A DNA stretch of 64,000 bases from the NCBI RefSeq assembly GCF_019925205.1, contig NC_083562.1, positions 26,164,001-26,228,000 on the forward strand, given 5' to 3'. The notes under the pieces were generated by a model. It searched no databases, was not told the DNA's origin, and saw nothing but the letters and a program-made list of their open reading frames with translations. Origin of the DNA: Metopolophium dirhodum (Eukaryota; Arthropoda; Insecta; Hemiptera; Aphididae). Numbering within the stretch: position 1 is the first letter of the stretch; every line of letters begins with the position of its first letter. A program made the position numbers and the translations under genes. This document shows, in pieces, positions 35,635 through 49,800 of this stretch.

Positions 35635-35760
35635 ATCCCAGACAGCATTTTGTAATGATAATATTATTATAATAACTTTATAGTTTATACTAATATTATT
35701 CGTGATTATAATGTTATGACTTATGACAATATTTTTAAACAAAAAATTGCTGTCTGGGAT
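35635..35760. mobile_element. Short MITE-like element (126 bp)
   Basis: ATCCCAGACAGCA at the left end is exactly repeated in reverse complement at the right end (TGCTGTCTGGGAT), with a very AT-rich interior. Perfect 13-bp termini at this spacing suggest a tiny non-autonomous DNA transposon. The target-site duplication is unclear. Confidence 0.55.
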
Positions 35761-38700
35761 ATTATCATAGGCGATTAGGTATTGTTAGAGTGAATACAAT
35801 TTAATAACTAAGAAACTGCACGTTCAAATTTTTTTTGATTTATATGCATCAACAATTTCAAAATTATCATCTATTTAACAAACTGTGGTTATCAATATAT
35901 TATAACAATTTATATTCTGTCCGTTGTATGTATATTTTTAATTGGGTCCTACGTATATTATTTCAATTAATAAATATATAATTTCACTCGATATCAAACA
36001 GTCCACTCCACAAATAAGAATATAACATGTTAATTTAATTCTACTGCCAATATGTATTTTACGACGAGTTTAACACTTTAGTATATCTATAGAAACTCTA
36101 ATGTAATACATAATAGGTATATAGTATATTATGTTAAAAAAAATAAACGTTAGTATCTTTAAAAATAATTTAAAACTATTACTTACGAAATTATTGTAGA
36201 CTTAAGAAATTTAAAATAATGTTGGTTAATTTAGTTACTCGCTTTTTCACTGTCTAAAAGTCTAAAACCAACTATCTATATGTGGCTATGTTTAAGACTG
36301 TTACGTGTTTCACACAATATAAGACAAAACAATTTATGTATAAATTAAAAATATGCACGATCTTCTCTACTTATACTATTTTTTTAATTATTTCAATCAC
36401 TGTGCACAACTATAACTCATAAGCATTGAGCGTATGTCATGTTGATTGACGCTAATAAAAACAACGTATACATATTGTACCAACTTAAGTTGTAATTCAT
36501 TTCATCATAAGTCTAGAATCGGACAATGTATACAACTATTCAGACCTGACAAGCTATATATGCTGTAGAGAAAAAATCACGAATTCGGGTAGCTGAATAC
36601 CAAACTAAAACATTTTATTTCGTTCAGAGTCCGTATAAATTGAATGCATAATTATTGTACGTACAGACAATTGTTATTTGACTTGAATTTCGCACGACTA
36701 AGTCTACGTGACGGAAGTCAGGAGAGCCATCACTGCAGGTCTTACGTGCGTCGGTTGCTACTGCCTATATCGTGTTGCAATAGAATCGCGGTACCTATAC
36801 CTCATGAAACTATATTATATAATAATATAATATATAAATATTCAATGCTTGTATCCAAACAGGCAATCAACTAATAACCGATCGATCTATCTATCCTGTG
36901 ATTTTGGCGATAGATTACCTACAAAATAATATTATTATGATTAGTCGATTCACCAACCACTTGCCGGTATCGTTTCAAAGAAACGTCTAACAAACGTGAC
37001 GATGTCTCCGATAATACGGCAAAAGTACGTTAAATCGAATACGTATAATAATTTACAAACCAGTCGGCACTTGGGTTCGGTATCGTGGAACACATGTGCA
37101 GGCCCTTGGGGCTTGGGCTGCTCACCAACGTGCGCGCGTTCCTAGACTCAACTCTGGTAATAAATATTAGGTAAATAGTAAATACCAATCATTACCGTGT
37201 TTTCTCTTTAAACAATACTGCGGCATCACTGTATCAACAAATATTTACCAACAAATAACGCTGCGTACCTAGGAATTAAAATACAGGTCCATCGAAGACG
37301 CTTGTAGATTTAAATAGGTAGGTATAGCTTGTACCTATAGGATTGTTATACCTGTCTATAGTTTGAGGTCAGCACATCTAAGTAATCCATTACGTAAAAT
37401 TGTAAGGAATATGTAATATATTATTATGTAGAAATAATATTATAAAATAGTATACAATATCATTAGCAGTAAAATATAGATATTATGATTTATGATAGCT
37501 TAATATTTTAGTGTATTGTGAATTGTGATTTATGACCAGGTAATGGATTTCCTAGCAATAATTTCAATAATTAGTTTAAAATATATACGAAAAAAGTACC
37601 TAAATTTGAAAAAAAAAATGAGTATTTTTACCCATGAATTTTTAATTCTTGCTAAACTAAATTTTGTGAAATTGACTGTTGTCTTTTTGTCGTAGTTCAA
37701 AAATTATTAATTATAGATACTTAAGTCTAAATTGTATTTTTAACAACTAGTTATATTCATGTTTTGATTTTTAAAATATTAGAGCTCTTTATTTGTTATT
37801 TATAGACATACATTTTCAACTTTTTTTGCGATTTTTGTAAGTATGATAAAATTTTGTTTATGGATAAAAAAAATCTTGAAACGTAATATAAGGTTCTTTA
37901 TAATGTTTTTCTTACCACAATCAACAAATATCTAAGATTCTTAAGTCACATTTTTTATAGATATTTTAAGTTCATATGTTGACGAAATTGTATTAACAAA
38001 AAATATCGAATTTAGTTATTTTGTTATACAAATAATATTATTCGTTGGGACTTAACACCTTTAGTGACTACGTAAATCATTATATACTAAACATAATGTA
38101 ATATCAAAATATTTAATTTAGATTAATATGTTGTTAGCTACATATTTATATTTCAAACCTATTCACATCGTTCTTTGGTACGTCGATATAGACTTAAAAT
38201 AAATAACAGCTAATAAGTAATATTATATGAAATAATAAGTATTTTATATATTAATATCAAGGAAGTCGGCAAACTTAATAATAATTACAACTAGAAAATT
38301 CCGAAGAAGATATTAATTTAAATTATTGTTATTTGTTATATAATATTGGCATAAAAATATTATGTATGGTGAACAATAACGCCGTGTAATCTACAATTTA
38401 AATTACATAAAAATAAATACATAACACGCACTACGCCTGAAAATAATATTCTGAGTAAAAAATTTCTTATATTTTAGATATAAGACTAGCTATTATTTGT
38501 ATTATAAACAATTGTACACACATGTCATTTATATACATTTTTAAACGATATAGATTATATGTATACTATAAATGATGGACTTAAAATTATGATTCTTTAT
38601 TAGTATATGTCTGTAAACAATAAGTACTTTTGAATTTTTATTCAAATTGCAATACAAAATTTTTTTCTGCATATCATAAACAGCCTCGTCAATATTTTAA

Positions 38701-38878
38701 ATAGATAAATTTATATTAATATGGCGATTTAAAGAGATCGTTCTTTTTTAAATTGCGTCATAATTTTGAAAACTTAAAATTAAATAATTACAATAAATCG
38801 TTACATTTTATGGGTAAATCCTTTTTAAACTCGGTTTGATTTAATAAATTTTGGTATTAAGTGCGTAGTTATTTTTAT
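35761..38878. other. Intergenic AT-rich DNA
   Basis: No gene recognised. A GC-richer patch at about 36640-36800 and 37000-37150 has short unrelated frames only. Confidence 0.4.
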
Positions 38879-39262
38879 ATTCTGAGCGAAGCGAGGAAGC
38901 TATTGGTTCTACAATGGTGTTTATTATTGTTTTATTTTTTTTTTATTCTGTATACGAAATTTCTACCAGAAGAAGTGCTTTGATTTCCACATATAGCACC
39001 TTATCTTTTATCAAATTGGATCAAGATGGTATTTTAGAGAGGCGAAACCACCGACAAATTACGAAAAACCACTAAAAATTGAATTTTAATTTCTTACGCT
39101 TTGTTTATCACCATAGAAACAAATAAAAAAAAATAATATTAAAATAATTCAACTTATCTCGATCAGCTGATTGGGGTTTGTTTACAGGTTACAGTAAATA
39201 ATAACAATATAAATTATACATTGACCCACTTGTAGTCTACTGTACAGTAGAGCGACATCCAC
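38879..39262 (+). repeat. Dispersed repeat, copy 2 (family unknown)
   Basis: Second copy of the repeat at 15122-15675, sharing the same ordered words. It begins at TTCTGAGCGAAGCGAGGAAGC and ends near a perfect 16-bp palindrome, TCTACTGTACAGTAGA. It lacks the insertion with the tRNA-like half, so it shows the pre-insertion state. Confidence 0.65.
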
Positions 39263-42200
39263 TCACTAGTTTTTTTAAACATAATATGAAAATTTAAAAT
39301 ATTAGTGTTTAAACTTCAAATGGTTTTCTAAATAATTGTCCTTGGTCTACATAAAAAAAATATGTGAAAAACAATTTGGTACTCAAACATATTTTGTCTA
39401 TATGAATTAAAATAATAACCTAAATAACGTAGTTTATTACCATGACGAAGAAATAAACCTTGAATTCAACAAATATTGAACACAATTAAATAATGTTTTC
39501 ATTTAAAGTTATGTAAAATAATAAAGTTAATAGGCTTAATGTAATTACATGTACGTTATAAATTATAATACATTAATATCATATACATAATATTTATAAT
39601 TTGATCAACATGAAAATAAACCATACCATGAAATTACAAAATCAAATTATAACAACGTATGTCCTATAGTTATATACACTATATAGTCATACAGGTATAG
39701 ATCGTGAGTAGGTAACAAATATTTTGAAATATAATTATTAGTTGCATATACAATTATTTATTGTATGAATTATTAATCATGTTATTTTGTGGTTTTTAAA
39801 ATTAGATTATTATTATAATTCAAGATAACGTCCGTATCTAATTACATTAATTTATTCATTTATTAGTTATTGTTCATCAAAACTAGCAACCAAAATTTGA
39901 CAATCGTATTTCTAAATTGGTGAATTGCTCGATTAACTAAATGAATTACCAATAGTTAATATTATTTTAATATTGACAATAATGACTACCTATATAGATA
40001 AGTTTAATTTATAAGAAAAAAATACTATCAATACACTTATTTTGTATTCAATTAATACATTATTTTAATAATATAATATGCAATAGCTAATTATTTTTAA
40101 TAATATAAAACTAAATTCCGTGATTCAGGATCATCAGATATTGTATGTTTACATTTATCAACTACTTTGCAAGAAATACAACCCAGACAACACATGAGTA
40201 CGTAAAGAAGTGAACGTCAAGTAAAACACAAAAAAAATTAATTGACTTTTATTCATAAATCATAATTCATAATCAAACATGTTGTTGGTTAATATCTTTT
40301 AAATAATTTTTTAATGCTTTATATCTGGTTCCATCTAATATTGTGGATTGCCATTTGTTTATTTTTTCAAAGAGTTTCGAGTGTTTTCGTTGTATTACAA
40401 ACCTCAACAAGTAACAACTAACACTCGTTGGTAAAGTACCTTTACTCTATAGCATAGTGACTCATTTGTCTTTGTTGCTTAATCATTTATGAAACGAACG
40501 TTTTCATATTTTGTTTATATGATAGAAATGCAATTACGAGCCAGAAGAATTAGATAATCATGAAACAAATTTTAAACTATTACTAGGTCAGAATACCTAA
40601 ATTTTAGAGATTGATTAATGAAAAATTTAATCGGGCTACATATACAATATTATGTGCTGATATAAATGGTAGATTAGGTAAGTTTGACGGGCATTTATGA
40701 TGAGATTTTTTTTTTACTAGATAAATAGTTCTGATACGAGTATTTGACTGCAGAAGACTGCCAAACCCATACATGGACTGCGTACTATCATTATACCATG
40801 ACAACTATAAGAACGTGACACGCATAAAACTTAAGGAACATTTCTTTTAAAGTTTTTAACAATGTATATTGTATAAAATATAAGAAAATAGAAAAAACAA
40901 AACAACAATGCATTATCACCTGTGTAGTATATATAATATGATCTTAACAGGATTTGGAATCAGTACTCGTATTATTATGTTCTAAATAGTGTATATCATG
41001 GTATACAGCTACAGGTTGTTAGTTACAAAACACATCTCCCGTATAATAGTGGAATATTCATGTACTATTTTGCGATTTCTTACGGTTGTTTTAGCGATTT
41101 AAAATGTTATAATTTTTCATATTTGGACTTGTAAAAATAAATACAATACACTTTTTTTAATAATTGCTCATTTTTTGTTTACCCTGAGGAGTATTTGATT
41201 ATTTAACAATACCTATAACGCACGAAAGCTATGCAGAATTACAATAATATGCATCATACTAGTTCAACTACATGCCACATACGTCATGATTATCCTTTGG
41301 TAAATTTACATACTTAATTACTCAAAATACATATTAAACCAATTACACCAATATTCAAATTTAGCAATTATATTTGTATTATAATAAATATCTCACCGTT
41401 AAGTTTGTATTAAGGTTGATGTTATATAGAAATAATCAATAAGATACATAACTTCTTCGTGCTGATATCAATTCAATACTGACCTACTGTGAATGATACT
41501 TGTAATTTATTATTAATATGAATATGGGTGTGTATTATATACGCTATGGTTTTTCTAAATTGTATTAATAAGTCCCGAATTTGAGGTTATACAAATGACT
41601 TTCAACCACAATAAATGGTCGCCCTTAAAATATTTTCTGAAAATGTATTTAATTTTACTTTAGAAAATCAATCTAATACATATTTTAATATTTAAGAATA
41701 TATAATAATTCCAAGATATCAAAAATAAAATCTTGATAAAATATTTGAAATGGTTCATCAGTGATGTTTTTTTATCGGTGACTGGTACGCATAATCTTGT
41801 CAGTATTCATTTGGAACGTCATACAACAATTTAAAACTAAGATTATATTTAAATTCTACTTTCAACTTTTTTATACCTGTTAAGCATTGCATCATTGATA
41901 ATATTTTGAATTACTTAATTATTTATACTAAGAACTTGAATATATATATAATATATGTAAATACGTTTCAAAAATTGTCTAACTAGAATTATTTAGAGCA
42001 CCTCCCCAATCAAAATACACTTCCCGTTAATATTCAGGGTCTAGCTACAAATGGCAGATAATATTATTGTAGATATTTCATAAGAGTTTATTTTTCATGA
42101 TGAATTCGTTTTTTTCTTTACTTGCAATTTCTAATTGTTATGTTATTATTATATACCAAATAGTAAAACAATTTATATATTAAATATTAAACTTTTATGT

Positions 42201-45200
42201 GAATTTAAGAGAGTTCATCCCCACCGTTTCACCCTCGTAAAAAAACTAAGTTTAAGAAAGTTTGGTTCACCATAGCAATAGTATTACAGTTGACATTTCG
42301 TCTCAGGGAGTTATTAGCCATAGAAAATTTGATCTTTCGGTATTTTAAATAATTATTTGTACTTAGGTGAATAAATGAAATAATTAAACATTTATTTTTA
42401 CAAACTAACTTTTCCAAGAAATAAATATTGAATTAATTTACAAACCTTATAATATTTTCTTACCATTCAAATTATGCTCAATAAATTACGAAAAATAATG
42501 AATTAATATACATGTGGACCAAACGTATTGCTAATTAGGGCGGTGGTCGTTTCGGCGAAGGTTATAATAATTTTGAACAAAAAATTCATAGTCCGTTTGG
42601 GCGACTATCATCAATTATTATACCGTTTGGGTGATTGAAATTATTTTTGCTTGCGTAAGATATTAACCGCGTGACTTTGGTGCGAACGGTTTTTAAAAAT
42701 AGGGTTCAGTAATTAATGTTGACTATATATGTTAATATGTTACAATATTACTATACCAATTACCAATATCTTTTTAAAGTTAAAAGTTATAAGAGTTCGT
42801 TGTTTATTATGTATGTGTCTTTATTTTTCAATAATTGACAGTGTACATTACTATACAATATCAAAATATATAAATTGATTTACCGTCCGACTCTGCATCC
42901 AACCCATAAAAAATGATACTGCAGGCCTCACACGTCATTAGGTCAGCGTAGAATTATATATAATAGACCTAGATACATATTATTGTTATTTGGGTATTTT
43001 TTATGTATTAATATGTTATGGATGTTTAACCATTGACCACTGAGTAGATTATGTAGTGAGCAATGAGCATGCACGCGTGACGCATTGAGCAAAAGACAAA
43101 AAGCAAGTATACTGTCGATACATATTAGTATTATATATAAGCGTGGAATTCCAATAATTGCGATTTAATAATATATATCACCGAAACGTTATAGGCTATA
43201 AAATATTATATCGGAAACAGATATTTTATTTTATTATTATCAGCACGTAGATAATAATAATAATAATAATATATTGGTGCACCGAACCGTGGCCACGGGT
43301 TGCCAGAGTTCTAGCGTTTTGCCGCGGAAACGTTATCCGAGTGTAACAAAATATAATATTAATAATAATAATAATAATAAAAGTATACAAACATTTTCTT
43401 CTAACCACAATTTTCGATACCGACTGCATGACACCGCTACTGTTTGTATACATTTTGTATATAAACACGGACCAAGGACGCCACCGATCGTCGACATCAC
43501 GTGTATCATAGGAGAATAAAATTATGAACATTTATAGGAATAGGATCACAAATTATTAAGTAATATTTCCCATTGAGAGTAATTACAATATTAATATTGT
43601 ATACTATTATAATATAATATAAAAGGTTGAATTTTGTTTATATTTTTGTATTTTGTACTATCGTTGCAGCCGTTGCAGGTAATTAATTATTATTTTAATA
43701 TTATTACATACGTATTGGTTGAAAAAAAGAAGAGAAATCTGATCAAAAATAAAACAAAAGTGGATGGCAAATTGGTTGTGAGACTGTGAGAGGGTTTCAA
43801 ATTTTCTTAGTGGGTTATGTGAGGTGGGGTGGGTGGTTGTCGGAGATCCTTGCCATACATTTAATTTTGTACTTCGGTGGCACTGAATGTAAATACATGT
43901 TATATAATCTTAGAAATATCCATACTATAATTACTATAACTAAGCGCACCTATAAACAAGTACACAGAAAAAATATTAGAATATTCAACTAAAATACTAA
44001 AATAAAAATAAAATTAGTTGTAATATACAGTTTAGAACTTGAAACAGGTGTGATAAAACGATATATTTGCCCTGCTCTATCTTCAAATATTACGACTTTG
44101 ACCAACGGCATAATAATATATAGTGGCGTCTTACTATTTACTAGCATTATAATGTTATTATTTGTTCTTTTTACCTTTGCTATGCGTGTATCGAAATATA
44201 CACCGTTTCGTCTATGAAGATCTATTATAACATATACGAACGGACGTGCTTGTAATATACCTAATTAGGCATCAACTATTAGGTATATATGGTATATTAT
44301 TTTATTGAACACAGTTGGATATTTTGACGTTTCGTTTGTAACCAGTCCATGTTATATAACACTGTAATAAAATATAAAACAATTTATTTCTCTCATTACG
44401 GCAACCGAATGAGCTATATACATTTTACGACTGTGTGCGTGTGTGTGTGAGTATATGTATAATATAACGCAGTATTATACTATTATAATAATAGGCTATC
44501 TGTCATTATCTCATATAATATAAATGCATATGATTGTGTGTATGACAGACCTCATACGGTGTGTTTTTTTGTCACGTCAGTACGTCACGTTTTATGTGTT
44601 ACAGAATAAAATAAATGTGTGAGTGGGGGCCGATGCGTTGGATAACCGAATCTGGAATTTTAATTTGAATGATATTATTATTATTATTATTATTATTATA
44701 CCAACTGCCTACGACGTTTATTAGCTGCACGACTTATGGTTGTTGACTGAAACTTGGGTACTTGTTGTAGATACGCTCGGTGGATAATCGGCAGTTCACG
44801 ATAAACGTGTTGTGAATTTAAATTTAAGATGTCGATCATTTATAATTTTCTCGGGCAGGAACATGAATAAAAACGATTTTAGTAAATTGCCAATTTTACA
44901 ATATTAATCAAGAATGTATAATATTGTATAAGTAGAAATTTATACTGTAGTCTGTATCTGTATTAAGGGATAGTAAATGTATTCGCTTAAAATTGAGGTT
45001 TATATAATATAAGAAAAAACTCTACAAAGTACCTGCAAATATAATACTAAATTATTTAAAAATCTAAAACGTATTCGTTACAAAAATATTAAAAATGAAT
45101 ATACTTTTATACGAATTTTTAATTTAAATACTTCTATAATAATATAATATTATTCCTGGGAATACACGCAATATCAAATAATAATCATATCGTTTACAGT

Positions 45201-45811
45201 CATTGAACAGCGAACACCTTAATATATTATTAAGTAAATACGTCTTACAGTATTAAACTTAATGTCTATAGTCTGGTTTGATATTCAAATCATATTTATT
45301 GTTCAGTATTCTATTGTAAAAACATACTTTCTATAAATCCAGATATAAATATAAGAATATTTAAAATATTTTACGACTATTTTCAACTACAAGTATAAGA
45401 TTAAATTGACTATATTATGTTATTATTATGAATTATGATCATATTTTTACCCACTCGTGACTGAGTTTAACAAACGGTTTCCTTTAAATATATGAAACTT
45501 TTGCATTTATGATATCTGTTGTATCTAGAAACGTACAAGGTACAACTACCTACGTTAATTCCATGAACAGGAACACAAATGTGTAACGAAATATACGATA
45601 GTGATTACATGACGTTATCTGATCCATTGCCAAAAATTAGCATTTCGTGTCTGGAAATCTAATTTAAATAATATCTTTTTGTACATCGCTTTAAAATATT
45701 GTTTGGGTATACATATTATATCAAAAGAGATTAATACGATCGATTATAAAAATGATTCAAAACACAACGAATTAAAATTAAAACACCCGAATGCCATAAT
45801 TATACATTAGC
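39263..45811. other. Long AT-rich intergenic stretch
   Basis: No gene supported. Visible: (ATA)n tracts at about 43250-43380 around a CpG-richer patch, a GT tract at about 44435-44455 and an (ATT)n tract at about 44675-44699. A 30-codon frame at 40611-40700 contains an endonuclease-like 'ILCADINGRLG' (see findings). Confidence 0.4.
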
Positions 45812-45820
45812 ACCAATTGC

Positions 45821-46402
45821 TGGTGCGTCGTCTTGGCACCCATAAATCGACAAACCCTTCCCCCTAACATATCTCATTGTTTTGTACTCGATTTGCATCC
45901 ATTTGTACCCTCCATAAAACAATTTGTACCCCTCTCCCTTTAACGCAAAACCAAATCCCCCGTCCAGGTGCTGTAACGACGTCGTCCTGGCACCCAAAAC
46001 CACCAGAAATCAACCGATCAATTCCGCACCGATCTCAATTTTTTGTACCCAATTTGTACACATTTGAACCTCCTTAAAAATGTTTGTACCCCTCTCCCTT
46101 TTACGCAAAACCTAATTCCCCGTCCGGGCGCTGTCGTATTGGCACACAGCGTATTTTTTGGATACGCAGTGCTTGGTGTTTATTAAAATCTTTGTTTTTC
46201 TGTTTACCTAAATGTAATAACTCATCGATGGTAGTAACTAATTACATTATATTACTATTGTAAACGAGTATATAAGTATATTGTTAATTGATAAAATTAC
46301 TTTGATATATTTTAATTAATTATTATATAATTCTCAACTTTTAATACAAAATGACGTTTTTGATATAGCAACAATCTACTCCATTGAAGTATAGAACTAC
46401 TT
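45821..46402 (+). repeat. Left inverted terminal repeat of the foldback element
   Basis: Contains two tandem units of about 153 bp (45827-45980 and 45981-46132), each starting GTCGTC(T/C)TGGCACCC and ending near GTCC.GG.GCTGT, then the start of a third. The right arm has one unit only. About 90 bases near 46290-46380 also have no counterpart in the right arm. Confidence 0.85.
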
Positions 46403-46748
46403 AAACTAAAACTGCTGACCAAATATGAACATAAGTTTAAGTTATTTTATTATTTTTTGTCCGTCATGAGCTAGAGCAAATTAAAACGATATAGTTTTGT
46501 TAGCAACAAAATTAACATTAACGTCTTCAAATATATAAGGAGGTTATGTAAGTTCAATCGAATACATCATGTTAATTGTTAATATACACTTATAAAGACC
46601 AATGTTTCCGTTTCATAATAATTTGAAAAGCTGTTTAACTGATACTGTTTTTAAAATACAAAATTAGTTTTTTTTTTATTTATTATTTTGGTTCATTTTT
46701 TAGTGGGTACGAATACTTACTATTTTTAAATTACAACAAATTAACTTA

Positions 46749-48427
46749 AGGTCCAGTAAAGTTATAAGTTAAGTTCCATTCAAGTTAAATTTAAGTGAAG
46801 TTCCACTGAAGTTGCTGTTAAATCAAAGTCAAGTTCCATTTAAGTATTATTTAAGTGAAGTTCTAGTCAGATTAAAGTTAAGTTCCATATTAGTTTTATT
46901 AAAGTTAAGTTACATATATGTTTTATAAATACATTTTAATTGATTGGAACTTAACTTTGATTGAACATAAACTCAACTTTAATAAAAACTTTTATGGAAC
47001 TTCTATTTTGTCTGGAACTTAACTTTATTTTGACCAGAACTCAACTTTAATAAAAACTGTTTATGGAACTTAACTTTAATAAAAAATTTTTTAGGAACTT
47101 AACTTTAATTTGACTGAATCTTAACTTTAATAAAAACTTTTAATTAAACTTAACTTTATTTTGACTGGAACTCAACTTAAATAAAAACTGTTTATGGAAC
47201 TTAACTTTAATTTGTCTGGAACTCAACTTTAATAAAAACTATTTTATGGAACTCAACTTTAATAAAAACTTTTTATTGAACTTAACTTTAATAAAAACTT
47301 TTTAAGGAACTTAACTTTATTTTGACTGGAACTCAACTTTAATAAAAACTGTTTATTAAACTTAACTTTATTTTTACTGGAACTTAACTTTAATAAAAAC
47401 TATTTTATGGAACTCAACTTTAATAAAAACTGTTTATGGAACTTAACTTTATTTTGACTGGAACTTAACTTTAATAAAAACTATTTTATGGAACTCAACT
47501 TTAATAAAAACTGTTTATGGAACTTAACTTTATTTTGACTGGAACTTAACTTTATTTTGACTGGAACTCAACTTCTTATTTTTAGGAACTTAACTTTAAT
47601 TTTTAGGAACTTAACTTTAATTTGTCTAGAACTTAACTTTAATAAAAACTCTTTTTGGAACTTAACTTTATTTTGACTGGAACTCAACTTTAATAAAAAC
47701 TGTTTATTGAACTTAACTTTATTTTTACTGGAACTTAACTTTAATAAAAACTATTTTATGGAACTCAACTTTAATAAAAACTGTTTATGGAACTTAACTT
47801 TATTTTGACTGGAACTCAACTTCTTATTTTTAGGAACTTAACTTTAATTTGTCTGGAACTTAACTTTAATTTGTCTGGAACTTAACTTTAATAAAAACTC
47901 TTTTTGGAACTTAACTTTATTTTGACTGGAACTCAACTTTAATAAAAACTGTTTATTGAACTTAACTTTATTTTTACTGGAACTTAACTTTAATAAAAAC
48001 TATTTTATGGAACTCAACTTTAATAAAAACTGTTTATGGAACTTAACTTTATTTTGACTGGAACTTAACTTTATTTTGACTGGAACTCAACTTCTTATTT
48101 TTAGGAACTTAACTTTAATTTTTAGGAACTTAACTTTAATTTGTCTGGAACTTAACTTTAATAAAAACTCTTTTTGGAACTTAACTTTAATTTGACTGGA
48201 ACTCAACTTTAATAAAAATTGTTTATGGAACTTAACTTTATTTTGACTGGAACTCAACTTTAATAAAAACTATTTTATGGAACTTAACTGTTTAAGGAAC
48301 TTAACTTTAATTTGACTGGAACTTAGCTTTTTTAAAAACTCTTTATGGAACTTAACTCTATTTTGACTGGCACTTAACTTTATTTTGACCAGAACTCAAC
48401 TTTAATAAAAACTATTTATGGAACTTT
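46749..48427. repeat. Polarity-switching minisatellite inside the foldback element
   Basis: Repeats of GGAACTTAACTTTA followed by either AATAAAAACTnTTTAT-like (29-bp unit) or TTTTGACT-like (22-bp unit) spacers, commonly as 51-bp dimers. From about 46954 to 48427 they run in one orientation; from 46749 to about 46915 diverged copies run in the opposite orientation (AAGTTAAGTTCC). A variant CTCTTTTTGG unit recurs at about 47651, 47900 and 48170, showing a higher-order period of about 249 and 270 bp. Confidence 0.92.
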
Positions 48428-49457
48428 ATACTAAAATAAAAAAAATTAAATTAATGCTAATAAAATACATGAGGTATACAATGTATTTATGTAAATGAAA
48501 TTATATAATATAAAGATTGATTACATTATATTGTTTTAAAAACTTTGCACAAACCTAAGGTAATATCTGGCGTATAGTATATGCAAAAAGGTACGTATTA
48601 AACTTGGCATGGTCATACGAAGACGGCCTTTGGACGTACTTTATACATTGCGCTTATAGGATTAAACTTATAAACGCTTCTACGTCACCAAGTTAACAGA
48701 TTGTCCGTGGCAATATTTATTTAATTTAAGTTTTAAAGTAAATATAAAATAGTAATAATATGAAAACAAACTTACGCGTAAACATTGACTCTTCCAGTGG
48801 AGCCTGGCTAGAGTACCGCCGTCGCCGAAGAAACAGCTATCTTCATCCATCTTCAATTCGCTCCGAACGGAAACTTGAAAGTATCGAAATATTTTATGAA
48901 AATAACCTGATCATAACGAAATGTGCGAGTTTATATGAAAACTTACATTATAATAATATATACGGCTTAACGAACTGTCCGTCTATATTGATGGTTTATA
49001 ATTTTTTTGTTCACTGGAATTATTAGGATTATTAATCGTCACTGACGAATGTCGACAATTAACGATTGCCATAGATATTATTATAAAATATATTATTTAC
49101 TAATATCAATCCATAGAATTTACATATTTACTCAGTATAATAAACTTCAGTATAGACCTATACGGTCTGTTGATAAATCGTATGCACTTTTACAGAAATC
49201 TTTGTGATCAGCAATGTATCTATTCTGGTTTTCTATTTCAGTTATAGTTCGCATGCCAAATGTAACTATGCAAAACTGGTCCACATCTTTATAGAAATTC
49301 TATTATTCGAATGCATTATCCCGCCAGTTCCTTTAGACACAGTGTTTGAGAAGTTATATTTTTTTGGTACCTAATTAAATTGCAATATGAATTTTTATAA
49401 GTTACTGCTATGTAGGTATTTATGATTTGTCCAAAACTCGACTACCGGGTTTTAAAT

Positions 49458-49800
49458 AAAGTAGTTCTATACTTCTATAAAGTATCTTATAACAATATAC
49501 TTATATACTCGTATACAATAGTAATATAATGTAATTAGTTACTACCATCGATGAGTTATTACATTTAGGTAAACCGAAAAACAAAAATTTTGAAAAACAC
49601 CAAGCACTGCGTATCCAAAAAAGATGCTGTGTGCCAATACGACATTGTTACGGCACCCGGACGGGGGATTTGGTTTTGCGTAAAAGGGAGAGGAGTAAAA
49701 TTTTTTTATGGAGGGTACAAATGGATGCAAATCGGGTACAAAACAATGTATGTATGTTAGGGAGGGTTTGACGATTTATGGGTGCCAAGACGACGCACCT
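49458..49800 (-). repeat. Right inverted terminal repeat of the foldback element
   Basis: Reverse complement of the left arm, shorter because it holds one instead of two 153-bp units. The inner limit is the shared word AAGTAGTTCTATACTTC; the tip is GGTGCCAAGACGACGCACCT next to the 9-bp duplication. Confidence 0.86.

Larger units (their letters stand above)
45821..49800. mobile_element. Foldback-like DNA transposon, ~3.98 kb, with 9-bp TSD
   Basis: Long inverted terminal repeats: left arm 45821-46402, right arm 49458-49800. They match over several hundred bases, e.g. (T/A)GGTGCGTCGTCTTGGCACC at the tips and ACCTAAATGTAATAACTCAT inside. An exact 9-bp direct repeat ACCAATTGC abuts both ends (45812-45820 and 49801-49809). 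The interior contains a polarity-switching minisatellite (46749-48427) and unique AT-rich DNA; no transposase is recognisable. Family knowledge: 9-bp duplications, long inverted repeats and internal tandem repeats are typical of Mutator-like and Drosophila FB-type foldback elements. The superfamily assignment is inference. Confidence 0.88.

Noticed and set aside
46749..48427. CRISPR-like or satellite centromere array
   Set aside because: There are no unique spacers of constant length. Units are contiguous minisatellite repeats confined within one transposon, so neither a CRISPR nor a centromeric array is supported.
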